Part shown: positions 1 to 15,172 of the stretch, piece by piece
Numbering within the stretch: the stretch's first letter is position 1
Layout of the letters: the number at the start of each line of letters is the position of its first letter
Assembly (NCBI GenBank): GCA_965153455.1
Contig: OZ234494.1
Coordinates: 21,824,001-21,888,000 of the forward strand
Length of the DNA: 64,000 nucleotides
Source: Sphagnum compactum
Lineage: Eukaryota > Bryophyta > Sphagnopsida > Sphagnales
Reading direction: 5' to 3'
Position numbers and translations under genes: made by a program
The notes under the pieces: model-generated
Database searches by the model: none
What the model was told of the DNA's origin: nothing
Seen by the model: the letters and a program-made list of their open reading frames with translations, nothing else

Positions 1-3000
1 AAAGTCCAACATCCCCAATTTGAATATTAAAAAAATTCAATAGCAATGTAATAAATACATTAGGTCTTCTATTTGATGATGTTATCAAAAGATCTCAATG
101 GCTTGGATTATTATTCATATGGGGAAGGCTTTGGGTTTAATTCCATAAATTTTTTGTCATGTAGGGTCAATAATTTCACTGGCATTTTTGAAAAGTAACT
201 AATGCCAAACATTAATCTGAGGCATAATAATTAAAAACATCATATATGTCAAACATTCATTACAAATATGTTGCAAGTGGCCAATAACCAACTATGAATA
301 TATTGCATCCATGTAAACTTGCATATGTGTCAACAAGGGAAAAAGAAGTCCTAAGCAAATATGCGGATGACAATGTTTAAATACCTACATAAATGGTTTT
401 GAATCTTCAACTTCATGGAAAACAATGTAAATTAGGTATGTTCATCCATATAAACATTCCCAAGGACACTTTAGCGAACATCTTGTATCGATATATGTAG
501 TTAAAAACAAGGTTATTTGTCGATAGTTCCTACCAAATTTATTGAATCTAAGGTTTTGATCATAAGGCTCAAGTATTGTTGTTATAGCCCATTTTTTAGG
601 TTAATTTCAAATGAACAAGATACATGTCCAAATGTTCCCCATTGAATGGTTCATGTATTCAAGTTTTTAAGTGGCCTAGGGCTCACCAATATTATGGATA
701 AATGATCCCAAGGACATGCATAAAATCACATGTGATCAACAAACATTTGTTCAAGTCTAGCCATAAGCAAGTTTGTTGCAATTGTAACTACTTACTTTGT
801 CGTGATTTCAAGGATAATTTCTTTGAAAACCATCCTTGTTTACCTTCAATTGTTACACCACTATGGGTTGTACAAAACAAACTATGTAAAAATCTCCCAT
901 CAACTTGAATTACAAGTGCCTTGTGTTAATGTTCAAGTCAATAACTTAATGTTGGGTGACCATATAAGATGTACCTACAACCACAACAAAAGGATTGATG
1001 TGGAAGTTTGAAATTTGAATGTGTAATAAATTAAAGCTTAAAACATCTCCACCGTTAGAACGTTTTTTATGTTACCATAATTGTGTAGATCATTTTCAAT
1101 TAGTGAATATAATGGCTTATGTCGCTTTGTCCTGTAGTTGACCCCACCCATGTTCACCAATTTCACCCATCACATCATCTCTCTCTTGTTTCTTTTCAAT
1201 AATGCATCTTTGGAAAGCCTTTGGTGACTTAGATTTAATAGAGTTGAGACATTATCACTTTTTGAGTGCATTTTGTTGCTATAAATTCAAAAAAATTGCA
1301 AAAATTAGGTTTGGGAGGAAATTTTGGTTGAGCCTTCACTGTGTTCACACTTGGGCTAGTGGTGTAGGCTACCCTAGTACATATGGAATGAACATGAATG
1401 AAAAAATTGAATAGTTTGTACATATGTATATTTTTTATGATGTATCACAATAACAAATCCATTGCAAAATGTTCAACAAGATTAAGATGCATACATATAA
1501 AAACAAAAACCATGTTATTTATAAATTTCATTGCCCATTGCTTTTGATGTGCATGAAACAAAATTTATACACTTATAGAAACAAATGAGAATAAGATATA
1601 TTGAAAAAAAATTAATTAAAAAAACTCAATGAAAATAAAAATCATATATATATATATATATGAAGTTTGAATTTATTTATAACAATTAACGTTTTATTAT
1701 AACAAATTCCTATAAACATAAAAAATCATTTATATAATATACATGTTATTCATTTGTGATTTGCAAATATAGATATTTGATTTATCTTGGACCCATATGT
1801 AGCTACAACATATTGCACATAATGTATGACAAAAATAAATAAATAAATAACATCATAATTACATTCTATCGTACAAAAATGCATTGAACATAAAATAAAA
1901 TAAAATGCAAGAATTCAAAAGTTGGGTAACAATTTTTTAATGTTTAACAAATGGTAGTTCAACTTGTAGTTAATTACGTTGTGCTTTATTTACTATTAAA
2001 TCATTCATCTTAAGCATTTAAATACATACTTCTTTTTTTTCAAGAACAAGTTTTTGTGTTTAAACCACAAGCTACATTAAATCAATTAAAATTAAATTGA
2101 TATAATGTGTTCACCATCGTACACAAATACATTAAATGTCCTAATTTCATTATGAATCATTTTCTTTATGAATGATGATTCTTTGACTCAAAAATTTAAT
2201 CCTAAACAATTTTTTACAATTTTTTTAGTGAAAAATACCATAGATAACAATTCCAAAACAATTACGACATTGTTATAAATGGAAAATATTCTTAAGCCAT
2301 ATAATACAATCATGATTTCAAAAGGTGGATTAAATGTAATTAATTTTGCATGATATTTTATGAGTATTCTATGTTTGTTCAAACAACACACCTTCCTTAA
2401 TCCACCACATGAAAATAATATATTACATACACCACGTAAGGCATAAAACTAGGCCATGTATAGGTAACATTTATGCATATCTTTTAATATGCGTATTGGC
2501 CCCAATAGAATCAATAACCACCCACTAGGATGTTTACAATTTTATCAAATTGGAAAACATTGTTCACCATTCAAAATATCCTTTTCTTTGATTATGACAT
2601 TGTGTCACCTTTTTATCTATTTGAAATGATTTGTACAAGTGCCTTATAAATTTTCAAGTGAAAATTTTAATGATCAAATGGAATAATGCCCAATTTGTCA
2701 GCTTATGTGTGGTGTTTGCTTTATTCTTCAACAAAAACTATGAAATATTTGTTGGAGATAATAAGAGGCACCATGTCAAAGTATGAATGGTTGGTACCAC
2801 AAAAAATGTCACACTTTCATTTTGCTCGACCCCTCAAACTTTGAAAAAATATAAGAAACACTTTAAAAAATGTTTTCATTGATGTTTTTAGTTAATACAT
2901 TAACTTAGGTTGTATGGACTTTGAAACTTTAATGAAATAAAAAATACTTTGAATTTTGATATTCCTAATCATGTTTTAACCAAAAAGTTTCAAGAAAGAA

Positions 3001-5590
3001 ATAGTGGTCATGTTATTTGATTTTTTTTGTCAATAACACTAAATTGACACATATTTTAAAAGAGGATTTTATAATACATAAAATTTTATGTTATTTGAGA
3101 TGTTATTTTACTTGATCTCTTATTAAGTAATTGATTGACTACTTTTAATTTAGTTATGAATTTCCAAATTTTAGGTTCATGATTCTTAAAAGGGTTATGG
3201 AAATTAGGAATACAAATTTGTAACAATTCCCATCTATTTTGGCATGCTTTGGGTATACTTTGGCATGCAATAAATAAACACAACAAAAAAAATCTATAAT
3301 ATTAAAAACACTTAAACCAAATGCCCAAAAATAATATTTGGCCAATTTGAATTCCTTAACCATTTCTTGAAGTGGTTATTTGGGGTACTACCTAATCATA
3401 GTTTCACCCCATGCCATGTGTCCAAGGTTTTGAATTGTGCATATAATTTTCCCCAATTGATGATTATATAAGATACAAGTATATGAGAATTTGCTATAAT
3501 GACCTCTTTCCCAATTAAGACCGTCATTTTGTAACTAACCCATGAAGGTTCCAAAATACACAACCATTAAAATATTTACCTTTTTTCGTCCACCCAAAAA
3601 AATTGGCACCCTTAGCATTCAAAGTTCAGTTCTTTTTATAACATAAAAAGAATAAAAAATTGAAATGTTGCAAACTCAAAATTAGTGGGTTTGTAAATTA
3701 TTATAAATATAAATACATTGAAAATTTGTCAAGAGAACAATTTCTATTGTATTCTCCATTTTAAAATTTTAAAATTCACAACTTAAAACTAATATCACAT
3801 GGCATGATACATATTGTCACCTATATGATGGAATCTCTACAATTAAACATGTTTTCAACTACAAAACACCATATTTAAATTCCAAATATAAAAGGAATAT
3901 ATTAATGTTGGTAGGTTATTGATTTTATGTAGGTTTAAATCAAGGTTAGAGGTCAAGTTCTAGGGGCTCTAGAATGAAGGTTTCACATTTTATTTGAACC
4001 ACCATTTAAATTAGATTGGGTAACCAACCACTTTAAAACTAAATTAGAACCTAAACCAAGGGCATTGTCCCTTGTTCAACATGTTTGAATCCTCTAAATA
4101 CATAAGTATAACTTTAAAAAAAAGATTTAACCCTAATTTTTATGCAAGCAATTATTGTCAATTGGTTGTACATTTAATATATAGTTTGCACTATGTGGAT
4201 TGGTTGAAAAAACTAAGAATAAACCCCAATTTTTTTAAATTATGTGCAATGGAGATAAAATTGGACTAGACTCCAATTTTATTAAGAAAAATTTGGAATT
4301 GGAGGTTTCAAAAACCTAAAGAATTAGTCTTAGCTTTGGACTAAAAGGTCTATCAAAAACAAAAAAAAAAATTCATAACCGGGATCAAAGATTCTATTTG
4401 TAATAAAAAATCAGACAACATTGAAATAGACAATTCAATCAATTCATTTGATCAACATCATCCAACTAATATTCTAAACAACAAGACAAACTATGAAATA
4501 AATAATTTATATTGTGCAATTCCCATTACAAGCATAATTTTGATATTGAACAATATGATCATAATGCCAAAACTTGTCCTTCATGATTAAAACATTTAAC
4601 AACAATATATTACTTCTAGTCATGTTGTCATACATCCTTAGTTGTAATACATTTAGTCATCATTGTGACTACATTGCAATTACATTACAAATTGCAATAT
4701 TACATGACTATTAAATTGCAAGTACATGTTAACTTCTATATATATTGGTTAGCTTATAGGCTAAGCTACCTAGTCCTAGGCTGTGTTATTTTTATTGGCG
4801 ATATGTAGCCAGATTGCACCATAGAAAACAAGCTAATGAAATGTCTTGAATAAGATCATAGGCATGACAACTTGAATTTGCCACTACTTCCTCAATAACC
4901 TAAAAACTTTATTGCCATGCCTATAACATAATAGTCATTAGATTTAGGTCTTGTTGTGTTATAACAATCCAACCTTTCATTTGCCAAACTATTTTTTATG
5001 TTTGCATTTTTTCATTGCCTAAGTCCTAGCCCCTAAGTAGTGGGTTCCATTGCTAAGTGTGTAAATCATGATGGGAAGATTATGATAATTTATGACAATC
5101 AAGAGTTCCAAAGGAAGTTACCCAAAAAATTGATTTAAAATAGCAGGCATTGGGGATTCAAAAAAATGCGGAATCTAGTAATAGGTCACATTCTTGAACT
5201 TGGTGGTATAGCACAACAAAATGGTGCAACACTTAAAAGTTGGCTTGGTGGCAACTTGCAACATCAAATGGAAATTTATTTTCTTCCAAACCTTGGTTAT
5301 GTATGTTTTGTGGGCACTGGATTTCTTGATGTTTGTGTATTATTACATTTTATTGTCTGCTTTCACAAGAAGTCATCCTAGGTTTAATTCATTGTTTCTG
5401 TTTTTGGGGTCATTGGTTAGCATATTCTCCTAACACTCTTGGGTTGCGAGTGCAAGGGATCAATTGTCAAAATGTCAAAGAGAAAGACAATACCATTCTG
5501 GAACAAGCTCTTTCGACAACAAGGATGATTTGTTGTCAACATCTATGCATAGTAATCATGTAGTTACATTGATTTGCCCCATTTCTTGAT
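1..5590. other. AT-rich intergenic DNA, no gene recognised
   Basis: Very AT-rich sequence with only short chance ORFs (about 60-76 codons) on both strands and no motif I recognise. It holds a short TA microsatellite near 1646-1662 and several homopolymer runs. I see no spliced gene, RNA gene or clear terminal repeat. It may contain transposon remains too old to recognise by eye. Confidence 0.6.
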
Positions 5591-7340
5591 GTGTGTGAAA
5601 TTATAGACATTCCCAATGCTACTAAACCTCCAAAGAAAAAATTCAAGAAAAGTTATGAGGTTTCAAGAAAATGCCAGGATACATAGACTTCAACTTTTCC
5701 TTGGGCTAAAATGCAATGAGGCCAAAATGGGGAATGCACCAAGTGAAGTGCATTGTGTGTAATTCAATTTGAGGGAATGACATGCTTTTGGTCCCAAGTT
5801 TGACACACTTGAAAAACATGCCAAAAAGAGGAAGGCCACAAAGAATTTGCCACATATTGGGGCTAAGAAAAACAAATAGTATACTAATAAAAAAATTCAC
5901 CATGTGCAAAATTAGGTCATTTTTACAAGCACTCACCATTTAATAGTGATCAAACAAGTGCAAGGGCACTTCAAGGGCAAGAGGGGTAGGAAGAAGCAAC
6001 AATTTGTAACAATATTTCATTTGCTCTAAAGTAAGGCAGGCCGATGTTAGAATATGAAAGTTTGAGGCCTTTGTTTTTATTTTTGGGTCTTCTAATGATA
6101 GTAAATAAACATTGGAGCGATTCACCTAGTTGGGGTATGGCAAAATTTATGTATAAACAAGTGTTTTACAAAACAAAAAAAGTTTTTGCTGATTCATAGT
6201 TCCTTGCATTGACATGTGATGAAGTCACAACAATTGATAACCAATTGCGGATTTTAGTGCATGTTTATGTTCTATAAGATTAGAGTTGGTTGCCAATTTT
6301 GATTTCTATTGAATGTGTGACTGAAGGAGGATTTGCAAATAATTTTACTCAAGTAATAATGGATGTTTCAATACACAATGGCAATGTTGCAAAGGAGGAA
6401 ATTGCAAACAAGCTATTGTCATTTAGTGTTGATGGTGTTTTAGTGTTTCAAGTTAGTTTTTAGCCCAAATACATTAATGCACATTCAAGTTTTTGGTTAT
6501 TTAGAAAATTATTTAAAAAAATTCCTTCAATGATTTGATTGCAATAGTTTATTTTTCATGGCAAGGGTCGAGGAATGGTGTGACAAAGCAAATACAAGAC
6601 AAATTTTATCCTAAGGAATTCATTATATGAACCATCGTACAAACCTTGTTGTACAAACACTATCTCATTTACTAGTGGTCTCCCATATCGAATATTTGTT
6701 ACAATATATGTATGCTTTATTTTCTCATAGTCCCAAGCGGCACATGGAGTTCACAAAATTGGCAAAACGAATGGGAAACAAGGGTAACAAAATCTTGAGA
6801 AATGTCAAAACCTGCTGGATAAGAATGTTGAATCATGTGCTAAAAAGGTTTTGTCTTAGTACAAACTTTTACTATCAAAGATGGCTCAAAATTGAGATGA
6901 AATTATAGTGGCTCAGACAAATTTTGACTTGTTATTTGACATCTATGTGCTTGTTGGATTTGCATACTTGCTATCGTTGCTTGAAATAATGCACATTCTC
7001 ATAAAAATTTCACAACAAATAGATACATGTTTGTTGTGATTATGTGGCAATCATTAAGGTGTGTCGGGGCCAACTTTATGGCCTTTACAATAACCGCAAT
7101 ACATGTTACATTTCAAATACATTCAAGGACTTCAAAAATGTTTTGGATTGCAAACATGGCATTGTGTCACTAATGCAAATTACTTCCGAACTTGACTTGA
7201 ATACTCCTAGGGTTGAATATTTGGCATTTCAATGTGCAAAACATACTTTCTATGTTATTTATCCAGATCATCTCACTAGAAGACCTGGGCATGTCAATTC
7301 GGATATTAACAACAACATAATGGAGGAGTTGAAATAGTTT
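5590..7340 (+). pseudogene. Decayed hAT-like transposase (BED-finger / DUF4371 type)
   Basis: Remains of a cut-and-paste DNA transposase. No single frame stays open, but consecutive blocks in shifting frames follow the order of plant hAT-like transposases of the ZNF862/DUF4371 kind. An N-terminal BED-like region lies near 5610-5880 (KKKFKKSYEVSRKCQDT, then a spaced Cys/His segment). ALTCDEVTTIDNQ is near 6205-6250 and GGFANNFTQVIMDVS near 6326-6375. The block around 6627-6760 reads MNHRTNLVVQTLSHL and FSHSPKRHMEFTKLAKR, followed by ILRNVKTCWIRML near 6795-6830. A C-terminal block at 7044-7337 contains KVCRGQLYGLYNN. Stops and frameshifts throughout mean it cannot make a transposase. No terminal inverted repeats or target duplication were identified, so the outer limits are approximate. 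The family is from remembered similarity, not a search. Confidence 0.7.
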
Positions 7341-10300
7341 TGTGCATGTATGTCCCTCTTCTTTAAACAATCATTCGAAGCATTTTTAAAATTTTGTTTT
7401 TACTAAATTGTTGTGTTGAATTATTTTGCACGCATTGCAAATTCCTTAACAAAATAACTAACAAATCGATTTCCTACAAGTAACCTAACAAATGCATTGG
7501 GGGTTTTGCTACCTTCAATATTGGTTACATGATGATGTTGAACATAAGTTTGAACGAAATTTCTTGTTGATCAAAAGTCACTATTGTTATGAGGGCAAGT
7601 TGTAAGGTAATTATGTAATGTTTCCATCAATCTTATTGCTTGGAACTATGAACTTGCAGCAAAGCATTTTCAAATGCACCATGAAAGTTAATGTTGTTGT
7701 AGTTATGGAACCTCCATTTCATGTGAACCCCTTTATTCAACTATGACAAACTTTATCCATTTTTCAAGTACTAAAGAACTTTTTTCTAGAGTTTTTCAAG
7801 TTGGTGGAAATTGCTGCAATTTCAAGTATTAAGGAGTGTTGAAGATGAACACACATTTCAACCCTTTCTTTTTGAAGTCAAAGTTACGAAATAGGTTGTG
7901 TGAACATTCCCAACTATTGTGGGCATGTTTTCCCAACCTTTTTTCACATTAGAGAACTTTCCATCTGATGCCACATTTGAAGAATGGAAGGAGGCCAAGG
8001 TTTGCCAATTGGAAATTTAATGGTGAACAACTTATGGAATGTAATTTTGTAGTTGACATTTATTTTGTGATGAAAGTTTTCAAGTGTAAGACATTTTGCC
8101 AATTTTTGTTTGTTAATTCCTAAGAGTTATGTATGTGTGGCAATGTGGATTTTGGTGGACCATGTTGTTAATTTCTGTTTGTTGATTCCCAAAACTTATG
8201 GATGTTAATAATGTGGCTTTTGGTGGACAATGTTGTTGGCAATCCTCCAAGAATTTGTAGGTTGCAAAACATTTTAACGTATGGATGCATTAGTTCAAGC
8301 ACCTAAATGACAATGTTTGTTTTTGGATCTTTATGGATTTTTGTTGTAGTTTGTAATGATTTCTATGTAAATAGCTAGCATTTGAACTATTTACCTTTGT
8401 TGTGCACACTAAGTAAGACTAGTACTTTATAACATGAAAAATGCACATTCTAGGAAATGATGGCAACAAGTGAAATTTGGGTGTAGAGTTGTGTAACCCA
8501 CACTTTTAATTTAAAAAAACCTTGGTTGGTTTCCTTTTCAGAACATTTTTTGGGTTGAAGAATTATATTCCAAGTTCATTCTATGTGGACCTTATTGCCA
8601 TTTCTAGAATTCAAGGGTTAAAAAGTTGAACAATTAATTCATTGAAGTGGGAGGACATTTCTTCTTCAAACTTTTTCTCTTTGAGTTTTCTCTCTTACTT
8701 TGTTTTAGTTATCAATAGGTCTTTTAATTGCCTTGGGGGCTATTTTAGTCTTACATTATTTTCTCTCTTAAATTTTGTTTTTGGTTCAATCAAATAAGCA
8801 TGATCTTATGTGACAAAATAAACCCATCAAGGCTTTGTTTCAAGTTTTCAAAAAAAATATTGGCATTTGGGTGCATTGCTAGAAAGCCTCATACACTAGA
8901 GACCATGTAAGCCAAGATTTATATTTTCATTTTGTAGACGTAGCCAACTTTTGCTGCTTAAAAAATGGAGTTTTCACCACCTCTCCATGAATTGTTTTTG
9001 TTGCATGTAACTAATTTTCAAATTATTAAAACTCTAAATAGACAAAGGCTTCACACTTTGGCATTTATAATATTGCCATAAAAGCACCAAAATTGAACTA
9101 ATAAAAACCACCCCATTGATATTCCAAGATTCCAAAAAAAAAGTTGGTCCTAGGTTCATCTTAGGTGATTTAGGTTACCTAGTGGGTCAAAGTAAGATAA
9201 AGTATACCAAAAAAATAGACGTTCTACTTTAACCCTGTGCCTTTCATATAACTACCATAACGTATCATCAAATTAGGTGAGATTATGTGTCAAGTAGCAT
9301 TAGTTGGCTCTATTAAGTTTATAAAAATCCAATTTTAAGAAAATTAAGAGATAATGAAATTTAAAAGTAGATAAAATATATATTTGAAACCTACTAAAAA
9401 ATATGTGTTCAAACGTATTTTTTGGTTAGAAAAGTTAATGAAATTGATATGTAATAAGTTAGGAAACGAAGATCAACATATGTTTTAGCAAGTCATAAAA
9501 AAAATCTATTTCATTTTTGTAAAAACCTACTTGACACTACTTGAAACCAAAAGCCCACGATGAAAAGTAAATGTCAAAAGCTACTAATATGTTGAAAATG
9601 CTACGTAAAATTTACTTTTATAGTTTGAAATATGAAAATCATTGCACATTGGGGTAAACATATATCATATTTAGTCATTGAAATGAAAACATTATATGTT
9701 CCATAATTTTATACTGGGTTTTGTTGTTATTTTAAATCTATTTGTTCCAATTTTGACAAGGTAATCAGTTGTTCATTTTATCTTACTTTCACCCTAGTCT
9801 TAAACCTAGCTTAGGTCACCTAGGGGGCCTTTGGTTGCTTAGGTAGCCTAGGTTATTTAACTTTCAACTATGATAAATGCCACCTAAACTAACTTAGGCG
9901 GCCTGAATCAGGTGTCACATATGGTACATAGTTTTATAGGCTAGGGTAGGCATGTGTGGCATCTTATGAACACATTTGCAATTGCACGTTTCCACATGAC
10001 ATGGGTCAAAAACATATAATTTCATATATAACCCATTTGATTCAATGGTAGAACTATTTGATATTGATGTCCTTCATGACTATAGTCGAAAAAGTCATAA
10101 TCATATATCCATGTCCACAACCACATGACTACATGTTCTATGGGACACATCCTATTCAATCACATAATCATGTAGTTGCATGTATGTCATATACAATGTT
10201 CTGTGCTCATATATTTTTAACCAAATATACCCACTAGGTATGAATAAGGTATATTATTTACCCTAATTTATTTCCATAAATTAACATATATTAATGAAAT

Positions 10301-13300
10301 GGATACTTAAAGGTATGAAAATTTGAAAAAATATTCCATGTTCATACACTTAGATATATGTAAAAAATACATGTACCCAAAATTGGATATATTTTGGTAT
10401 CCAAGAAAAAAAAAAGGGTAAATATGATTTAAACCCTAAACTTCGATGGTTTAATTAATTAAATGGGGTGCCCCCCAAGTTTTTTTATTATTGGCAATTA
10501 CACAATTGGATTAGCCCACTACAAGAAAAACCAAAAAAAAAAAAAACTTTGAAAGGTCTTCAAAATATAAGTTTCTATGTGAGGATGTGTTGTCATTCCA
10601 TTTTGGCCCAATTATATAAATATGAAAAGGTGAGACCTTTGGGCAAACCACATGGGATGAAATTGAGGACTATTAACATGTTTTAAAAGTGGACATGTTA
10701 TGAGTGATAGGCGTGGTAAGGATATATTTCAAATGGAAAAACCCCCCTTATTTTGGAAGGCCACAACTTCCACGTTACTTAATGGAATTAAATTATTTGA
10801 AAGCTATTGGAGCACCCAAAGATGAGTTAAAATTTACTTTTTGGCTCAATCACCAACCAAGCATCGACCATGACACCATTGTTTTGTAGTACATTAAGTG
10901 TTTATTCATAGGCATGTTTATCCTAATCAAGGATGAATCAATTTGATTATTGCATTTTGACATTGAATTTGACCTTTGAATTCCAAAATATGGAATTTTT
11001 TGGGTCATTTTTAACTAAATAAATAAATATACACACTTAATTTTTACCCCAAAAAGGAGTATTTGATAGGGGGTACCAAAACCCTACCCATCTACTTCAA
11101 AAACATTTTTTGTATAGATGGACCCTAACTTGATGGAAACTTTTGACTACTAATATACCTTGAGCTAGGTTCCCAAGGGGGTATAAATAGAAGTAGAACC
11201 CTTCATTTTCTTCAATTTGTTCAACATTAATCTTAAGCACAATCTTGCACCATAACTTTATCATGTTTTTTTCATGTTCATGTTTACATATGTTAACATA
11301 ATAAAGGTTCGTTTTCATGTTTGTTTTACACATCTTGTGTTCTTGTTCGTAATTTTTGTGTTTTCATTCATGAATCACATAATCTTGCCTTGTTCTTTGT
11401 TTGAAAGTTAGATTTAAACCTTTCTTTTAGCCTTTGTTCTTGTGATTCTTCGTGTCTTTGATATTTAACATCTTAGATCTTATGACCATATTAATTATAC
11501 ATGGATGTTATTTCATGAACCTGTGAGCATGAGCATGAACAAATGAGCCCAAGGGAATTTTTTATAGAATATCTTGTTGACGTTGACGAAATATTATTTC
11601 ACACATAGGATAAAATATTTGGTGACATGGAAGAATATTATGCCACTTGTCATGGATGAACGATTTTTTTGGATGAAAAAATGGATGATAAATAAATTGG
11701 ATGAATTTCAAATGAACGTTGACAAGAAATCAAATTACATTTTCCCCCCTCTACTGTTATTTTTCCCGATCTATACATGAAGTTGCATTTACTCCACCTT
11801 TACTGCCTAGCTGAATCATTTTTACCTCTACCACGTTTTTGCATTTACTCCACTTTTATTGCCTTATATGCCACTTATTCATGTGGACATTTGATAATAG
11901 TTTCTTTGTTCAATTAAACATAAGTATAGAAATCTACCAAGGTTGGTGCACCATGTGTTGAAGCAAAATTTTTTTTGGCACCTTTTATTAAGAATCTTGC
12001 CCTTTGGTTTAAAACATGTCTTACGTGGTATAATAACATATCTCTTAACATAAGCATATTCTGCACTGCCATCTCATTTGTGGCCATTGTCATCTTGGTC
12101 CTTGTAATGGAAAACAAGTTAAACATAATTGTAACATGAACTTGTCAGCAAACATAAGTGGTTAAATAAAATAATTATCTATATAATGCAAAAATCTTTT
12201 GATAAAAGATATTTCAACCATTATAACAACATTAGTGTGAAGCAGCTATTTTAAAACCACACTGCAAAATTGATGCATAGTTTGTAGATGTATCCTACAA
12301 AGGGTTAGGTAACTAAGGGCATCACTATGGGAATGTAAGAAGAGAAGTATATGTAACCAAACAATGCCACTTTCCATATAAATCTAATTGTCGTTGTCAT
12401 TAAATGCAACATGTCTGTGGCCATTGTTACACATGTTAAGATATTATTATAATGCAATGTACACCACGTTCTAATTATTAGAGAGGTGGGTATTTAATTT
12501 GCAAGTTTTCGTGCACACATTATTAGTTATTGTTTTGTGGTGCCGTGAGTTTTCTACGCAATTTCTTTGCTCTCAATTGGTTTGTTCCATTTTGAAAATG
12601 ACAATAGACATGGTTAGTCAAACTCTTCAAGACTTAGACTTGTACCTTGTTGAGAAGAAAGAAATGAAGTCAATTGATGCATAATACCAAGTACAAGTTG
12701 GATATTGGGCATCAAAAAACCATTTGTAGGACTACAAAATTTATGTGATAGTGATTTGTATGTTTGATGAAGACTTTATGAACAATTTACTATAGCCTCC
12801 AAGAGACAATCCATGGCCAGCACACCCAACAAACTGGAACTACGAAACTTGACTCTTTAGGCAATCTATTGGGATTTGTGTCTCCAAATAAGTATTCCCT
12901 CGAAATTGCCATCAACAAAAAGTGGCCAGAGAACCAAAGCGACTCGAAGGAAGACGAGTGTGAATCATTGACACTTGTTTATTGCAGGGAGACATATGCA
13001 ATGGTGCCACTAGAGAGAACAAGCCTTCAGACTCCACCTAGAATGCAAGGATCTTGGAATGATGACGATGCTGGAACGCCAAAAGCTATGGTAAAATCAT
13101 CTAAGGGAGTGGACGGCGAACTAGGTTTAAGTGTTGAAGGTTCTCCACAATACTACCATAGATAAGGCCATTGACATCAATGACATGTCAAAACCATGAG
13201 AAAATATTAGAGAACTATAGGAGTGTCATTTATAAGACCTTGAAATGAACCAACATTATTGAAATGAAATAGACGAGCTAGTGCAGGCTGTGTATTTGTC

Positions 13301-15172
13301 TATGTGTGTTTGGTTATTTGATTGTGGCCACTTACAAGTAATGCATTTAAAATTTTCTTTCAAGAATTGACAAATGAAAGTTATGTTTGTTTAAACAACT
13401 GCAACCAAAAGAGAACCATAGGAAAGTAATTTGGAAGACCATCAAACGAACTAACAAATCCACCTAGAAATTGATTTTTTTTTCCCACTATAATCTTGGA
13501 AATTTGTATTTGGATTGAGTTAGGATGGAAATTCTATTCACTATATGAAACATACTTTAGATAAAACAATTGACACCAAATTCCACAAAGATATGTTGAA
13601 CACCGATGCAATGTAGAATATACAAGGAAAGATGGAATATGTATGGCCATTTATAAACAAGACATTCGGAAATGGCTTCAAATATAATGAAAATTACATT
13701 CATAAGTGGAAAACACACTCCACACAAGATTGATTTCAACTACAATAAACATATAAAATAAAATTCCATCTCTTAATGTGGTTATTCATTATTTAAATTT
13801 GAAATTTGTTATCAAGTAGCCACAAACTTCATTGGAAATTGTTATGGATTGTTATATATTGTTTATGTATTGTTAGGTATAATTCCCCATTGTAGGGCAC
13901 AACAATTGTTAAAAATATTGACAATATGAATAATTATATACATTTTTGTGTTAGGTTACTACACTGATAAAATTGAAAGGATTGATTAGATCCCAACAGA
14001 ACCATTTTGATATAAGCAACATCAGCATAAGTTATTTTTGAAAATCTCCAATTGTATAATTTGAAATATGTTTCCAAAAAACATGTACATTGGAATTCTG
14101 GATAGAGATATTCTCAAGCATAAATGCAACAATGGAAAAAGGAAGAAAACATATAATCTTTATTTGGCATCCATATAATGTGTACAAGCCAATATGGAAT
14201 TCCAACCTTAAAGAACCCAATTCTCTTGCAGAATTTCAGAAATGAAAAGGATGGTTTGATTAAGCATTCCCAAGAATCATATAAAGCTTGAGATCATTTT
14301 GAAAACAATCATATATGGAATTATCTTCCAAAGAAATAATAAAATTTAAAATTTCTTTTAGAATATAAATTGTTTTCTATGGGGACAATTTTTGAAATTT
14401 TTGGATTTTCTTTAATGTGTGCTTCAATGAATATAAGGTACAAGGTAGAGGTCATTCTCACAACCCAAATTATTTAATGTGGAAACCTATGCAAAAACAA
14501 ATAACACCCAGAAAACATGGAATTGCATGGGTAAAATATATAATTGATCCCATAACTAGGATTCCAATAGATAGCATTATATTATCAATCTTGTTTGACA
14601 AAGTTTTTTCCAACATTGTGGTATGTACAAGCTTCAACATAAACAAGTGTTATAGGAAGGTGATTTAAAAGGAGCTTTGAGTGAAAACTAACATAAAAGG
14701 AAAGTTTAAAGCATAACATATAAATATCATAGAACTCTCCACCCAACCTTAGGACCGCCCAATGGGTTCAAAAACCCAATGATCCACCCCCAAGCTTAAA
14801 AATAAATCTTAAACATCTTATAATGCTTCATCATTGATGAAAGTTCTAACTCCTAGATAATAACCTCAAGAAATAATTCATAAAAGAGGTGAAGCCAAGA
14901 ACTCCAAAGCCAAGGCTTGAGCCTTGATACATGATGGTAACAGAAAAAAAATGGTAGGATCCCATAGCATCTCATCCTCCCCGAATGAAAGGAAGGTGGA
15001 AACGACATTCTACAAATAAAGAGAGAGAAAAGTGTGAGGCATACAACAAAAAGAACTAAAGGAATGCATAATATTGATGCAAGTGGACAACTTACTCATA
15101 GTCAAGCAACCTCCTAAAACGTTTCTTAACAGGAGAATCAATATCAAAGTTGTGAACATGTTTGGCATCAAA
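7341..15172. other. AT-rich intergenic DNA with minor repeats
   Basis: No gene recognised. A roughly 70-bp imperfect duplication lies at about 8098-8240 (two copies of a segment ending in a TTTTGGTGGAC-type motif). A TATA-like box, gtataaatag, sits at 11181-11190 in front of a C/T-rich stretch and could belong to an old LTR, but no partner copy is present. An ORF of 98 codons at 12869-13165 (+) is less AT-rich than its surroundings but shows no motif I know. Confidence 0.5.
12869..13165 (+). CDS. Unidentified 98-codon ORF, possible relic exon
   Basis: An uninterrupted 98-codon frame that starts with MGFVSPNKYSLEIAINKK. It is acidic and polar (DSKEDECES, SWNDDDAGTPK) and lacks membrane segments. 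Its base composition is clearly richer in G and C than the flanking DNA, which is the main reason to list it. There is no recognised domain, no obvious neighbouring exon and no promoter. It may be a relic exon of an older gene or a transposon-derived open frame; a chance ORF is also possible. Confidence 0.2.
   Translation: MGFVSPNKYSLEIAINKKWPENQSDSKEDECESLTLVYCRETYAMVPLERTSLQTPPRMQGSWNDDDAGTPKAMVKSSKGVDGELGLSVEGSPQYYHR

Noticed and set aside
11574-11780. Possible chromodomain (YLVTWKN) of a Ty3/gypsy integrase
   Set aside because: Only seven residues resemble the motif, the expected Trp/Glu further on is not in frame, and no integrase or LTR is nearby.
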